64,000 nt of DNA, taken from the NCBI GenBank assembly GCA_036873755.1, contig JAVTVY010017304.1, forward strand, positions 1 to 64,000, in the 5' to 3' direction. The notes below the pieces were generated by a model. The model saw only the letters and a list, made by a program, of their open reading frames with translations, had not been told where the DNA came from and did no database searches. The position numbers were made by a program, and so were the translations under genes. Of this stretch, positions 40,020 to 52,829 are shown piece after piece. Source of the stretch: Hanleya hanleyi (taxonomy: Eukaryota > Mollusca > Polyplacophora > Lepidopleurida > Hanleyidae). How positions within the stretch are numbered: the first letter of the stretch is position 1; each line of letters starts with the position of its first letter.

Positions 40020-41660
40020 ACCGTATTTGCAAGTGTCTGGTCCGTCATTCATAATTCAACCGTCGTTCATCAAGGAATATCCGCGTCCATAATCCAAAGA
40101 CACATTCCATATTCCATATAACAGTATTAGCACCAAATTCAAAAGACAATCAAAGTATACATAAACATAGGCTAGTTTGCTGCAAGAGAGAAGCGGTCAA
40201 CAGTTTTCAATGTTGCCGGCAAGACATTGTGATGTTCCAAAAATATTAAATCCGTATCGCTGATCAGTATTCTTAATCCATAATATTCGCTGTAAATTCG
40301 TCATCTAGAGAATGATATATCTCAGCCACGGTTTGATTGTGATTGTCCATATGAGCACCATGAGGATCAACAAATACATGGAATCATACGGCCCCTATCC
40401 CCGGGTTAAGCGGAATTAGACACAAGTTAGGAAACGTAACGCCATAGATCTTGCACGCTAAGCTCGTATTTTGCTATCAGCATGCGATATGTATCGCCAA
40501 ATTTGAGAAACTTTGAGTGGAGGCGCTTACTTTTATAAGTTTCTGCAACAATGTTTTGTGACGTTGATTAAAATCGTCACATTTAACACACGATCTAGCA
40601 AATGCTGTTAGGCGAGATATTTATACGCCATATGCAGGTCCCACTGGAATATAACTTTCCAGAAAGGGATAGTTTACGATGTCGAAATTGTAATCATCTC
40701 TTTTGACAAAAATTCGACGAGAGAGAAGGCCCGTTTCATTTTTATAGAGATATAAGTCTAAATATGATGTGCCTGTAAGGCTATCTGTAGTTTGCTTCAA
40801 ATCCAGTGAAGGTGGATATATACCTTTCACTGGATCATTTATATAGCGATTATCCACAGCGAGAAGATCATCTATATAGCGTTTGATGAATGAGAAGGAA
40901 AGGGCTTTGAATGGATCGGTTTTTGAAAGCGCCTGCATATAGTCATATTCACAAGAGAACATAATAGGTCAGCCAACAGGAGTGCACAATTAGTACCCAT
41001 TGAAATACCTATATGCTGTTGATATATTGTGTTGCCAAATTTCACATAGATATTTTTAAAGAGAAATTCAAGCAACTCTATAGGCAAAGAAACATGCCAT
41101 GAATGATATCTCTTGTATATAGTAGAGCTAAAGAATGCTTTATTGCTTCCGACGTTAATATATCTACGATCAGTTTTCTTGAACACACATGTTATTAATG
41201 AACTTAGACGGCCAATAAGGTCCTGGTGAGGGATTGAGAGTCGAGAAATCCCATGTGGATACATGTCTGTACGCTATGTGACCTTTAGCAACATGTTCTT
41301 CCATAAGACATTTTCATTTTTTCGATATCCACATACATTCAACGCCAGAGTGTTTAGATATACTGGCGCAATACCTTTCCCAAAATGCTTTTACATCCTG
41401 AAGGGCCCTCGTCAACAGGGTTGAAAGAAGCTTGGTGGTGCTTCAGGAACCAGCTATGAATCTAGCTGTGTATGGTGATTTATGCATTTTGGGAGTCCAG
41501 TATACTTTTGGTATATCGTTATGATTGGTTGCAAGACAATACATCTTTCTCTGAGAAACGTTTTGTTATTGTTAAATAAATCTTCCAGAGTTAATACAGT
41601 TTGGGAGTAAGTAGACGTATTTGATGAGGATATGTTCACACTCAGTTCTTTAACCAGCAC
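40020..41660 (-). pseudogene. Penelope-like element copy C, decayed, antisense in intron
   Basis: Minus-strand frames carry the RT pieces (RLSIPHQDLIGRLSSL, GISMGTNCALLLADL, RYIDDLLAV, TSYLDLYLYKNE, YIPVGPAYGV) and then the full 3' tail in inverse (GTCCGTCATTCATAATTCAA near 40040). Frameshifts and stops separate them. It extends upstream of copy B's end to SVNISSSNTSTYSQT. Located in the first visible intron of the lectin/PAN gene, opposite to its transcription. Confidence 0.85.
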
Positions 41661-41664
41661 CTGG

Positions 41665-43215
41665 TAATAGTAATATTTACATATGAATATTATATTATTT
41701 GGAGCTTTGTCTGCTGAGACTATGACGAATTTACTGTGGAGATTTGGTAGAACTTCTTGGGAATTGAGGTTTCTCAGTACTTGTTTGGCTTGGGGAAGGG
41801 TAGTTCTTTCAATATAGCGGATTGTTTCAACGACCTTGCTCTTGGTGAGGTCCAGCCAATCAGTGAGAAATGTAGGTTCAACTTTTTCTCGCTTAGACCA
41901 ATCAATAACGTACTGTTCAAAGGCAGACAGGACTATCTTCTGGTCGGCCTTCCCTTAAATCCCTTATTGTTCGCTGGTCACTACTTTTGCGGTATTCGCT
42001 TTGAAGGGGTTTCCGCGGATGTGAATTCCCGTGAATATAACTTCCATTTAGTGGATATACAGAATTATATACTATGAACCACATAGTAGCAAGAAATTTT
42101 GATAGAGACTCCGTTCCTTTCCGCTCTGTTTGTAGTTTCACACAATCGATCACATGTCCAAAAATATTTCAATACATAGTTTACATGCTTACAGAACTGA
42201 CTATATTTTGTTTTCATTTAAGAAAGTTATAAACTGACAAAACCAGAAGTGAGCTTGTTGTTTTTTGGAACATGGTCATTAGTAAACTTTACACAGTCAC
42301 GGTTGTTCCAACACAACTTTTGTTCATCAGCATCTGATTACTGCCAATCTAAACGCAAGCTGTTTGATAGTAAATTTAAATCAGCCTGTCCCATAGTGTG
42401 CCCTGTGATTACGGTACGTCAGTGATTGATCCTGTTCGAGACAGATACTCAACATCGGGTTGTTCCCTCGCCAGCTATCTACAGAAAACAGTTTGTCAAA
42501 TTATCTTCCGATTTCCTGATCAATCCGGACTGCTGAACCGTAAATGTTAGATCCCGTGGAAAAGGATTGAGAGTGAAGCCGCGAAAGATAATTTCCGCGA
42601 ACAATAATTATCTGCAGTATATGAATTAGGTGCTTGCATTATGGACTAAACACTGCCAATTTGACATTTTCAAATCGGCTGTCATGACCCAACCATCTAA
42701 GGACAATGAAGACAAAAATGTCAATAAATTTAACAAAGGCAATTAAGATGCCTTGAATCGAATCACGCGCATTGGTCTTTTTTCGTAAATTTCCTGGGTG
42801 GGATTCAGGGTTGTTGAATATGTCTGTAGTGGCAAGCGTCAGTTCATGCTCCGGGTATGAGTGAGGGAGTAGAATTCTTTAATCTATCGTCATACGCCAC
42901 GCGCCATGCTTGAGCGCCAAGCTTGTGCATCATATTGTGACATATTTTGCATCAACTGAGACAACTAGACTACTTTTCTGAAACCAGGGTCCTACAGAAT
43001 GATACAGCATGGTCTGTGAATCGTTAAAAAACACAAACAAACGAGAAGACAACCGACGTGAGTTAAACAACAACGTGTACGTATCAAAGCTCAATATATT
43101 AGGGTAACATAACAATTAAAGAGGCTGTAGAGCTGATGTAGTGCTATAGAGATTCTTTCCATTGTCAGTAGCAATATATCCATAGAAGTCTGACTAAAAA
43201 TAGCCCAAGGGGGAG
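41665..43215. other. Intron sequence without recognised features
   Basis: No ORF with a known domain on either strand. Frames up to about 106 codons are unsupported. Confidence 0.45.
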
Positions 43216-43221
43216 GGGGCT

Positions 43222-45900
43222 TTGGAATTCAATTCCAGCTTACTGTATGATCCAGAATATGTAAAGGGTGTGAAGATTTGTATTGATAATACAGAACAGA
43301 AGTACGCCCTACCTGTATATAATCTAGATAATCTGAAAACTATTGAAAATCATCATTTGCAATTTACAATTTCAGATCATTTGTTTCTTGATACCTTACT
43401 TATAAGAGGTCAACCCATATCTTACGCATCATTTAAGAAAAAAGAAAAACAAAGGACAGAAGAAAATTTACAGTCTTCTAGTACAGAACTAGGGGAAATG
43501 GAAGAACCTAATATAGACTTAATTGAACACAAAAAGTTAGAACTAGAAATAATCAAGAAAGAAAAGATGAAAGGTCATATGATCAGATCCAAAGCTAAGT
43601 GGGCGGAGGATGGAGAGAAACCCACTAGATATTTTTGTAGTTTAGAATCAAGAAATTTTACGAATAAAACTATACCAAAAATAGAAAAGGACAACGGGCA
43701 ATTTATTGCAGATCAGTCAGAGATTCTTGCCGAAGCTAAGACTTTTTATAACAATCTATATACAAAGATTTTGAAGAATATAGCATACAAAGTGAATTAC
43801 AAAACATGGATTTTTCAGCCTAACAGACGAGGAACAGCTTACTTTAGAGGGGGATGTTTCAGAGGTAGAAGTGTTAAATAGCTTGAAACGAATGAAAAAT
43901 AATCGTAGCCCCGGAACGGATGGTTTTACTGCAGAATTTTTCAAATTTTTCTATAAAGATATAGGCAGCTTCATGATCAGATCATTTAATGAGGGGTATG
44001 GAAAGGGAGAATTGTCTGCGACACAGAAAGAGGGGATAATAATTTGCTTACCAAAGGGAGATAAGCTTAAACAATACTTGCAAAATTGGAGACCAATCAC
44101 ATTATTAAACTGCACATACAAAATTGCATCATTGCGTCTGTATTAAACAAACTGATATCAGAGAGCCAGTCTGGGTTTATGAGTGTTAGGTATATCGGTG
44201 AGAATACACGATTAATTTATGACATAATGGAATGCACAGAACGCAATAATATACCCGGTCTTCTTGTCCTCATTGACTTCGAGAAAGCGCTTGACTCGGT
44301 TTCTTGGTCTTTCATTAATCAGGTATTGGACATATTCAACAAATCGCTTAAAACATGGATATCTGTTTTTTACAAAAACGCGAAGTCCGCGGTGATGCAG
44401 AGTGGTTTCCTCTCCAGGTTTTTTTAGATATCCAGAGGATGCAGACAAGGGGACCCTCTGTCACCTTATATCTTTCTGCTATGTGCCGAAATTTTATCAA
44501 TAATGATTAAGGACAATAAAAACATAAAGGGAATAAAAATAGGAAACAGCGAATTTAAGATTTCACAGTACGCAGACGACACATTACTTCTCGACGTTTC
44601 TGAAAATTCACTAAAGGAAGCACTGTTAACTTTAGATACATACGCCTTACTTTCAAAAAACAAGATCTATGTGGATAGGATGCAAAAAATTTGGAGGAGA
44701 GGCATTTAATCACAGACATAAGCTTAACTGGGAACAGTCTAACTTTACTCATCTCGGAATATTATTTTCTTGTAACTTGGATTCGATGATTTCGCTGGAT
44801 TATGACAAAAGAGTAAAAGAAATACAGTTGGAACTAGATCAATGGTCAAAACGAAGGTTGACACCAATAGGAAGAATTACAGTATTAAAAACAATGATTA
44901 TATCAAAACTCATTGCCCTCCCAAATCCTCCAAATGACTACGTAAAAAAACCTCAATTCTTTATTTCACTCGTTTATTTGGCAATCAAAACAAGACAGAA
45001 TTAAAAGGGACATTCTTTGCCATTCTTTGCCAAGACTACGAGAATGACTACGAGAATGACTAATTTGCAACATTTCATAACGGCCCTTAAAACAACCTGG
45101 ATCCGTAGACTATTGTCACAGGAAAGTCAGTACAAGGAGTTGTTTGAAATATCGATATCTACTATTCATGATCTTGTTTATAAAGGAGATGACTATCTAA
45201 CTCATATAAGCGATCAATGTACTAACCTATTTTGGGCTGACGTACTTCGTGCTTGGAGAACTGTTAATGAAAACTTCCGTCCGCTCACGCCCGAGGATCT
45301 ATACTATACAAATATAAATCTATACTATACAAATAATTGGTTAACCAAATTTATTAAAGTGAATGCACAGAGCATTTTCTACAAAAAATGGTATAAACGT
45401 GGTGTGCACTTTATTGGCGACCAGATTGATGAGGACGGTAACTTTATAGATTACATAAACTTTTTTTTAGAATACTGGGGCGTCTGCAATGCAATAAAAA
45501 CTTACTTTAGCCACTGTAATTTGCAACCAGTACCACACAGGGCTTATAATCTATATATTCCAAGCAAACTCCGCATCATATTGAGACATCCGACAGGCTG
45601 TAAAGACATTTATATTTCTCTGTTGAAAAACACTACTCCTAAAAGTCAAGAAAAATACGAAAATGTATTACCCCATGAATGGAAAAACATATATCAGCTG
45701 CCCTTCAAATGCTGCAAGAACACAAAATTGCAGTGGCTACAGTATAGGATCAGTCATCATATCCTAGCCACAAATAAACTGTTGCTACAAATGGGAATTA
45801 GGAATGATGATAAATGTTCCTTTTGTCACCAGCAGACAAACTATTCAACATATATGGATGCATAATAGTAGGTAATCTATTGGAGTCTTTTAGAAAATAG
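43222..45900 (+). pseudogene. LINE ORF2 remnant, L1/Tx1-like, 5' truncated
   Basis: Successive plus-strand frames give the pre-RT linker (SKAKWAEDGEKPTRYFCSLE), RT segments (LKRMKNNRSPGTDGFTAEFF, LQNWRPITLLNCTYKIAS, SQSGFMSVRYIGENTRLIYD, LLVLIDFEKALDSVSWSFIN, RGCRQGDPLSPYIF, ISQYADDTLLL) and the long C-terminal domain (LQWLQYRISHHILATNKLL, CSFCHQQT). The catalytic aspartates (IDFEKALD and YADD) survive. At least four frameshifts and stops (near 43880, 44140, 44425, 44700, 45003) kill it. The endonuclease domain is absent, so it is 5' truncated. A duplication of ACTACGAGAATG at 45035-45060 adds to the damage. Same orientation as the host gene, within its large intron. Confidence 0.88.
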
Positions 45901-46740
45901 ATTTACTCAAAAATAAACATTCTTATCAATGTCTCTAAAAAGGGAATTCTATTCGGAATAACTAAGAATAAAGCATATTATAAACCACTAAATTTCATTC
46001 TGCTGTTGGCAAAATATTATATTTATAAGTGTAGGTCATCAAAGAATATTTAAATATAGAACAGTCCATTGCTATGAAGCACGAAACAATTGAACTGTTT
46101 GAAAAAGTGGCGTCTGTGGCTGAAACTACTTAACTGATGTGTTTTGTTCCCTCGCTCTTCTATGCAAACGTCTATCTGATGTTATTCCGAAACAAATGAT
46201 TTGTACAAGCGTTGATATGTTGTTTTTTTTTAGTTTTTTTATTATTATTATTCTTTGTGTATTTTTAGTTTCATTTTTTTTATTACGTATTTTGTCCCTT
46301 GAAACTAATCTTAGAACGATATACATGGGTTCACGTGTGATATTGTTTGTTTTCTACCTGATGGTGGTGTGTTTTCACTGTATCATCTCTGTTGGCATCT
46401 GTTTGTGGCAATAAATGTCGCTATTAATTGCCGCATATTGAACTTTCAAGTATTCCATGTTAAAACCTGTTTTCTGCTCAATTATTTGGTGGATGAGAAA
46501 GCTAATGTTGATATTGATTATTTACGAATGGTTGAAAATATCTCTATTTTCTATATCTTTATCTCAAACGGTGTTATTAAAAGGAAACAACTTCATATGG
46601 CAGTTTGTATAACAAGATACACTTTCAGTCTTTTTCTATTTTTAGGATATTCACCTCGGTAAAGCAGAACATTCAAATAAAACTAACGTCCAGTACAGAA
46701 TTTTCGAGATCATAATCTAAAGAAAATCATAGTAACTATA
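45901..46740. other. Intron sequence, no feature
   Basis: T-rich on the plus strand, probably partly LINE 3' untranslated sequence. No further domain. Confidence 0.4.
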
Positions 46741-46845
46741 AACGTAGGCTAGTTTTCCACAAGAGAGAAGCGGTCAACAATTTTCAATGATGCCGGAAAG
46801 ACCAAACGATGTTCCAAAAATATCAAATCCGTATCGCTGATCGCC
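46741..46845 (-). mobile_element. Penelope 3'-tail fragment (copy D) abutting a splice acceptor
   Basis: GAAGCGGTCAACAATTTTCA, 'tgatgccggaaagac', 'gatgttccaaaaatatcaaatccgtatcgctgatc' is the inverse of the tail of the other copies. It ends about 35 bp before the start of the PAN exon, so it lies where the branch point of that intron should be. Confidence 0.82.
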
Positions 46846-46879
46846 TAGCTGTTGAGTTTTTTTTATTATCTTTCTACAG

Positions 46880-47167
46880 GGGAATGTGTATTCAGGGCAG
46901 AGCTTAAGACGTCTCTGAAGAACACTACAGATCTTTCGTCTGAATTAGTTTGGACGAACACTGCAGAGGATTGTAAACAGCAGTGTAGACTATTGGAGCA
47001 AGGCAGCAAGGAATGTTGGGCCGTTACATTCAACAATGGTACTCCTGGCGTTGACAACGACGAACGTTGCACCATGTACTATGCGATGGATCCCTTCATT
47101 CCCTCAGACTTCCGACTGTGGACCTCCGACGCTGATTTTGACCTCTACATTAAGATATGTTATGAAG
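46880..47167 (+). CDS. Lectin/PAN receptor gene, PAN/apple-domain exon
   Basis: Bounded by TTTCTACAG|GG and GAAG|GTAAGC, both consensus, and phase 1 at both ends, so the exon is a symmetric module of 96 codons. It encodes GECVFRAELKTS, a W-T-N-T-A-E-D-C-K-Q-Q-C helix, ECWAVTFNNG, ERCTMYY and DFDLYIKICYEG. The six cysteines and the C..C helix followed by C.a..f..g and C.ly fit a PAN/apple domain, an extracellular protein- or glycan-binding fold. The lectin exon precedes it by a 7-kb intron and the mucin-like exon follows. One N-glycosylation sequon (NTT) is visible. Presence of the full domain in one exon is typical for these proteins. Confidence 0.82.
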
Positions 47168-47369
47168 GTAAGCCCATCCGGAATAATTGGTGCAAGGGTG
47201 TCGCCTCGACATCAATGCATGGCTATGGGACATGATTCGCAGCTGGAGCGGTGGACGGTGAGGTAGAGAATGGTAGACATAATAGAGGCTTCTATGTTCT
47301 GTACTACTATGTAAAAGTAAACAGGAAGGTGTCTCCTTATATAGAGACTCCTATGTTCTGTATTATTAT

Positions 47370-48425
47370 ACCCCCGCAACGAAGTTAGGGGGGTATACTG
47401 GAATCGGCTTGTCCGTCTGTCTGTAGACACAATTTAGTCCGGACTACTCCTCCAAAGATTTTGCTTCTATTTTAATGAAACTTTACATATGTGTTACCTA
47501 TGATTGGAAGATGTGCATGTCCTATTTACAAGACGAAATTATAATTTTTGACATATTTATAACGTTTTGAACTTTATAGGACTTTGCCATTTTCAGGATC
47601 TATTCCCATGTAGAGGACACAATTTTGTCCGGACTACTCCTAAGATTTTGCTTCAATTTTAATGAAACTTTACATATGTATTACCTATGATTTGAAGATG
47701 TGCATCTCCTATTTACAAGCCGAAATTATAATGTTTGACATTTTCAGGATCTATTCCCATGTACACACACGTTTCTAGTGTAATCAACTACTCCTACTAT
47801 TTTTATCAGAAGGTTCTGAAACTTTCTAGACATGTTTGAAGATTTGCATCTCCTATTTGTGACATGAAATATTAATTTTTGTCAAAATTACCCAGACTTG
47901 GGCTTTGTCGATTTTCTGCATATATTCCAATATATAGATCATGTTCTTGTGTAATTATCCAGTCACAAAGTTATTACTGGATGCTTCTGAAACTCTGTAC
48001 ACATGTTTAATATGGTTTGAAGATTTGCATGTCTTATTTATGACATGAAATATTTGGTCAGAATTACTAGGCCTTCAAATGAATTTCTTCAAATATTCAT
48101 GTAATGAGTGCTGATAACCTGATCAGCAAGCAGTATTTTACATTATAATATTCCATCATTATACCCCCCCCCCCCCCTCCTGCAATAAAGCTGGGGGAGG
48201 GGTACAGGATCGGCTTGTACATCCTGTAGATACAATTTTGTCCGGACTAATACTCCTAAAATTTTGCTTCTATTTTAATACATTTACCATGCGATTCACA
48301 CATTTGTTACAGAGTTATGGCCCTTCCTATCCTTGGGTTTTATTTACACTGTATTGAAATATTACTTGGAATGGGAGACTTGTGTCTTACAGGGCGGGGG
48401 TATCTCAGTTATCCCTTAGGATAAC
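47370..48425. repeat. Diverged interspersed repeat in the second intron
   Basis: GGGGGGTATACTGGAATCGG, 'cttgtc.gtctgt', 'cacaattttgtccggactactcct', 'gattttgcttc.attttaatgaaactttacat' occur at 47385, 47620 and 48180 with decreasing similarity. Related 'gaagatttgcat.tc.tattt' units lie at 47840 and 48015. A C-run lies at 48166-48177. The pattern resembles a repeat common in mollusc introns. Confidence 0.6.
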
Positions 48426-48924
48426 AGTTACATCTAGTTAATACGTGAAAACAAGATTTCCGATTGCAGAAAAACTAAGTTATGTTCACCGGAAATCTTC
48501 ATGTAATACTACTATATTATAATGCCACGTCATTTATTTGCTTATAGTGTCTTCGACAAAATGGTAGGTACAACGAGAAATTTTCAGACTTTGGCAGATA
48601 AAAGGATTTTGGCGAATTAGATTAACTTTGTGAATATTTTTAGACAATAGGTGCATGTTCATAGGATAACCCATTTTAAGCGGTCACGGACGTTTCGTCT
48701 AGAGGCTTGCCCGCTTTGTGACTTGTAAACATGGTGGAGATGAAGCGCTTGGTCGGCGTCGGGTCTCATAGGTATTTTGTCTGAATACAAAAATAGCATT
48801 CTATAAATGCTCCCTCGTTTAAGCCGTTTTCTTCTTCATAGTTCATCTTTTCCCAACAGATGACTTGGTAGGGCTATCATATCATCGCTCCGAAATATTT
48901 GTTTCCAATACTGCTCAAGCCTCT

Positions 48925-49005
48925 GCTAAAGGCCGTGTGGTCATGTCATTCAATATGTCCACATGAACAGCTACAATAAAAGCGTGGCTGCGATACAAAT
49001 CATCA
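48925..49005 (+). repeat. Fragment related to 684-1092
   Basis: GGCCGTGTGGTCATGTCATT, 'cacatgaacagctacaataaaagcgt' and 'gatacaaatcatcac' match part of the inverted-repeat block and of the Penelope tail. Confidence 0.65.
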
Positions 49006-51200
49006 CAGGGATCACTTTTGGTTCTTGTGATATTTCAGAAAACATATCTGTGGGATCAAATGACTTCTTGTCATGCAATGGCTGCTACAAGTCTTTTGCA
49101 TCCACAAAAAGCAGAAAATTGTCAAATCTTTCCACAAAGGCAGATTCCATTCGCAATTAATAGATAAGATGAACATCCATTGGCACAAGTCACGATCCGC
49201 TGTCTCAAACAAGTGTGTTGTGTAACAAAAAGTGTAATTTATCCAGCAAATACGCTCAGCTAACCCCTTCGCTAGATATTTCATCATTTGCAAAACATCC
49301 TGGGACGTTTAGAGGTCGGAGGTTCAGAGAAAATAATTTTAATTTCCGTTGCCTTTTCTTGGATTTTGCATAGATTACTTATATAACATGTGCCTTGAAA
49401 TACCACTGCAGTTCCGATGTAGGTGCATGTGGACTGCTGATCAGAGCTCAACAAAGTAGAAAAGTCTTTAAACACCTTTTTAGCTGCTTTTCAATCATCG
49501 AGCGAACGATTCCCCATACCATATACCTCCGGACGTTACTTGGATTACTTGCCGTGCATATTCCGAATATCCACGAATGTCAAGACTGGCTGCTTGTGTC
49601 AGGTCATGCCCGATAAAATCGTGGATATTCATGAGATTGACGAAAAATGGCGAGTATATGTACCTAACTTCTAGTTGTGGACATACCAGTACAAGGTAAC
49701 TCTTTGCAAGGCACAATTTTTCTGCAAAAATGCAAAAACATATTAGTCACTTATAGCTATTTGAGTTTTTCGGATACATCAAGATATATCAAGGTATTTG
49801 AATGTTTTGTCCGTCCCTATTTACCACGTTGAATAGCAGGGGTAGAACACCATATTCACAGGATGTTATGAGTTACCATCACAAAGCTGCAAAAAAGTTA
49901 TATTATATTGAGTGCAACCCTCACATTTCACATACATTTGTAGGATCTGGCAAATGTTACTCGGCCAGATATGTATGCGTCATATGCAGACCCTTCAGGG
50001 AATATTACTGTCCATTGAAGGTGGGTAAATATCCTTCATGGTATCAATTCTTTACGGATTATCCAAACCAAGAAGATCGTGATTATATCGTTTGTTGAGT
50101 GAGAAGGAGCAGGTTTGAGATGATCATTTGTTTGATATTTCAGCATATGGTCTTATTCATCTCCATTGAACTTCATTTTTGGTTAGGGCATGTGGCGTAA
50201 TGGGCTAGAGCGTTTGGTTTTGTTTGGTAAGGCGAGTGATGAAATAAACCAGGATTTTGCATTTAGAAGCAATTTCATCACGCGCATTGACCTCTAAAAT
50301 ACTTTCTGGATGGTCTATGCTGATGCTGTGCGATGTGGCATTTACACGATCTGCCTTTCGCCATCTTGGGATTCAGTCGTGTCCTCTTCCCATTTATTGG
50401 CCTAAAAACGTTGGGATTCGAATAGGAAGGCCTATCCTCTGATGATTAAAAATCACCAAGAATAATAAAATACACTTATAGGACAATAAGGAATGTGCAT
50501 GTGAACCACCTACCTCATTAAATTAGGAAATTTTCAACATGTGGTCACTGATCCTATTCAGATCAATGTCTTGGCAGTTTCTCAGCTTCCGGATTATCCT
50601 CCTGTCTGGAAAGTTCTATCTAGCTATCTATCTATCTATCTATCTGTATAATACCAAATATAAAATAGTGAAAATCTGCTGGCCCAATGTATGAATTAAA
50701 ACGAAAACTAGAGCACTCTCAGAGCCTTGGCTTATAACCCATATTATCGCTGGAGGTATGAGAGCGAAATAATCCAAAATTACGATTGTTATAAAATGAC
50801 ACGTTGCGTTAACCCAAAGTAACGTAAAATACATGTAGTTCATCGACAAAAATAAAAAAAACTAATATTTATCTCTAATATGTGACTAACTGTACAGGAT
50901 TTAACATGACACAAAACCAGGTAATTGATCCCCACCCATTCGTTGACACACGCACACAATACTCACGTCACCTAGTCTAGCTAGTTTTTGATGCCTGTTT
51001 GCCTAATGTAACAATGACTTGAAAGGGATCTGGAAAGTTCCTTGTGGTGTCGTCCTTGTCCGTATTGCTCGTATGTGCGGTCATTCACAAACACGTTGTG
51101 CTAGTAGACGATGGATGCAGAATGTTTAGACACATCTCATACGTTATATTTCAAAGTTTCAATTTCAGCCCTGTTTCTCAGACATCGAATTTCAGTTTTC
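49006..51200. other. Intron sequence; one unrecognised 98-codon frame at 49802-50098
   Basis: The frame (YYIECNPHISHTF, KCYSARYVCVICRPF, NQEDRDYIVC) is Cys-rich and composition-wise protein-like, but I know no family for it and it lacks splice or promoter context. A (TATC)n run lies at 50625-50644. Confidence 0.35.
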
Positions 51201-51226
51201 ATATACATATGTGATATTGTTTTCAG

Positions 51227-52009
51227 GAGCACTTGACAATACATCTATTCCGAGCAACCTTACTGATTCCAACCGTGAACCTGTAGCCACGTGTTATGAC
51301 TATGCTGACTCGACAGATGTAGTTACACCATGGCCAGGTAGAGTGGACATGCAATCGTCGTCAGGGAGGCCTGCATTACCCTTCACAGCACAACTGGCAG
51401 CGACCCAAGACTCAAAGATCGCTCGAAGACTGGCACACACAACGTCAACATCCCTGCTACAACCGATATCTACTTTTGCGTTCATGGTAAAGTCATTGTC
51501 AACTTCTCCACCCATGGTACAGTCGATGTCAACTTTTCCGTCCCAGGTTCAGTCAATGTCAAATTCTTCATCTCTGGTAAGCACAATGTCAAATGAGACA
51601 TTCAAAATACAACAGATATCAGCTTCTCCGCCCCTGGAACAGCCAGTGTCAACTACTCTGCCCATGGTACAATCAATGGCAACTTCTCTGTCCATGATAC
51701 AGCCGATGTCAACTTCTCCTTCCTTGATACAACCGTTGTCAATTTCTCCGTCCCTGGTACAGCCATTTACAACTATGCTGTCTGTGATACAGCCACTGTC
51801 GACTTCTTCGTCTCAAGTACAACAAATGTCCACTTCTCCGGCCGTGGAACTGTATTTCGCATACCCGCCCCTGGGGTTGTCATCTACCTTAGACCAGGAA
51901 CAGTCAATGTCACCATCTCCGCCCATAGTACCGTCATTATCGACGTCGCCATTAGCAGATGGACTATTTTCGTCAGGTCAAAATGTTCCACAACTGGCGA
52001 CTGCTTCGG
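51227..52009 (+). CDS. Lectin/PAN receptor gene, mucin-like repeat exon
   Basis: Acceptor TTGTTTTCAG|GA and donor TTCGG|GTAATC are both phase 1. An alternative phase-1 donor GTCAG|GTCAAA at 51976 would also keep the frame. The exon encodes about 261 residues dominated by Ser, Thr, Pro and Met. From about 51480 to 51850 an imperfect 12-13-residue repeat of the form S-T-S-P-x-(M/L)-(V/I)-Q-x-(M/L) appears. This is a probable heavily O-glycosylated stalk that lifts the lectin and PAN domains from the membrane. There is only one cysteine, near its start. Repeat number may vary between alleles. Confidence 0.78.
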
Positions 52010-52288
52010 GTAATCTTGCAACTCTCACTTTTGTATTGTCTTAGTCCTCTCAACGTCGGAGTAATAATTATCAAGACAAATACGGGCACTAGTATCAAAG
52101 TCACAACCCGTTTTGGACGAGGACGTCCCTATCACTGTGAGGATGAGTTCTGTCTTATCAACTCTTGGTTGAATAAACGAAAGTTTTCGTAAGCTTTTGT
52201 GTATTGAGTACCATATTCGAAAGGTGTCGTTTAGACTGTTTTATTCATATTGATGTGATCTATACGGGTTTTTCTCATGTCGTTTCAG
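52010..52288 (+). other. Last intron of the lectin/PAN gene
   Basis: 279 bp from GTAATC to CGTTTCAG. If retained, the frame stops at 52042-52044, giving a form without the membrane anchor. Confidence 0.6.
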
Positions 52289-52614
52289 CGAACATTATCT
52301 CCACTAGCGAGGTTAGCCGAAGTGAAATAATGGATAGTACGTGTTGTCCATGTTCCAGCCTAACTGATGAGGAATCTTCAACGTTCATGTCGAGTATTTT
52401 ACAAGATATGGATATCGTCATAAAGAAGACTTCTGCATGGAGGCGCAAACACGTCAGCGTGTACGATAACAGGCCGGTAGCACAAAGTCTCGGTTACTTC
52501 GGAGTGGTCGTTCTCTGTGCCGCATTGTCAGGGGTGTTTCTCATGGATCTCCCCGCGCTGAGCCATGATTTCCGCGAGCTATTGCACAGAATCAGAGGGC
52601 AGCGTCATAAATAA
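52289..52614 (+). CDS. Lectin/PAN receptor gene, terminal exon with membrane anchor
   Basis: Acceptor CGTTTCAG|CG restores the frame through a phase 1 junction. The exon encodes CCPC, an acidic helix (LTDEESSTFMSSILQDMDIV), a basic segment (KKTSAWRRKHV), DNRPVAQS and then a membrane span of about 21 residues, LGYFGVVVLCAALSGVFLMD, followed by a short basic tail ending RGQRHK and TAA 52612-52614. The CCPC..RPxAxSxGYxGV..MDL pattern is one I recall from C-termini of several gastropod surface proteins, including lectin/PAN types. The anchor supports a surface receptor with a tiny cytoplasmic tail and no signalling motif. Confidence 0.8.
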
Positions 52615-52817
52615 TAGTAACAGCTCTCTATTTATTTCGCTTTGGGCAACCATTCATACCGATATAAGATTATTTTGAGTTTTGGGATTGATATGTACTC
52701 AAGAGACGTCAGATCCAGCATTCACACTTCAGCCGTCGTCTACAAAAGAATTTCTGAGTCAACAACCGAAAGACTGTTTAGACATTTGGTGCAAACTGAC
52801 AAAAAATCGAAATGAAA

Positions 52818-52823
52818 AATAAA
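52818..52823 (+). terminator. Polyadenylation signal of the lectin/PAN gene
   Basis: AATAAA 204 bp after the stop codon, the first on this strand downstream of the terminal exon. Confidence 0.6.
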
Positions 52824-52829
52824 TTTTAA

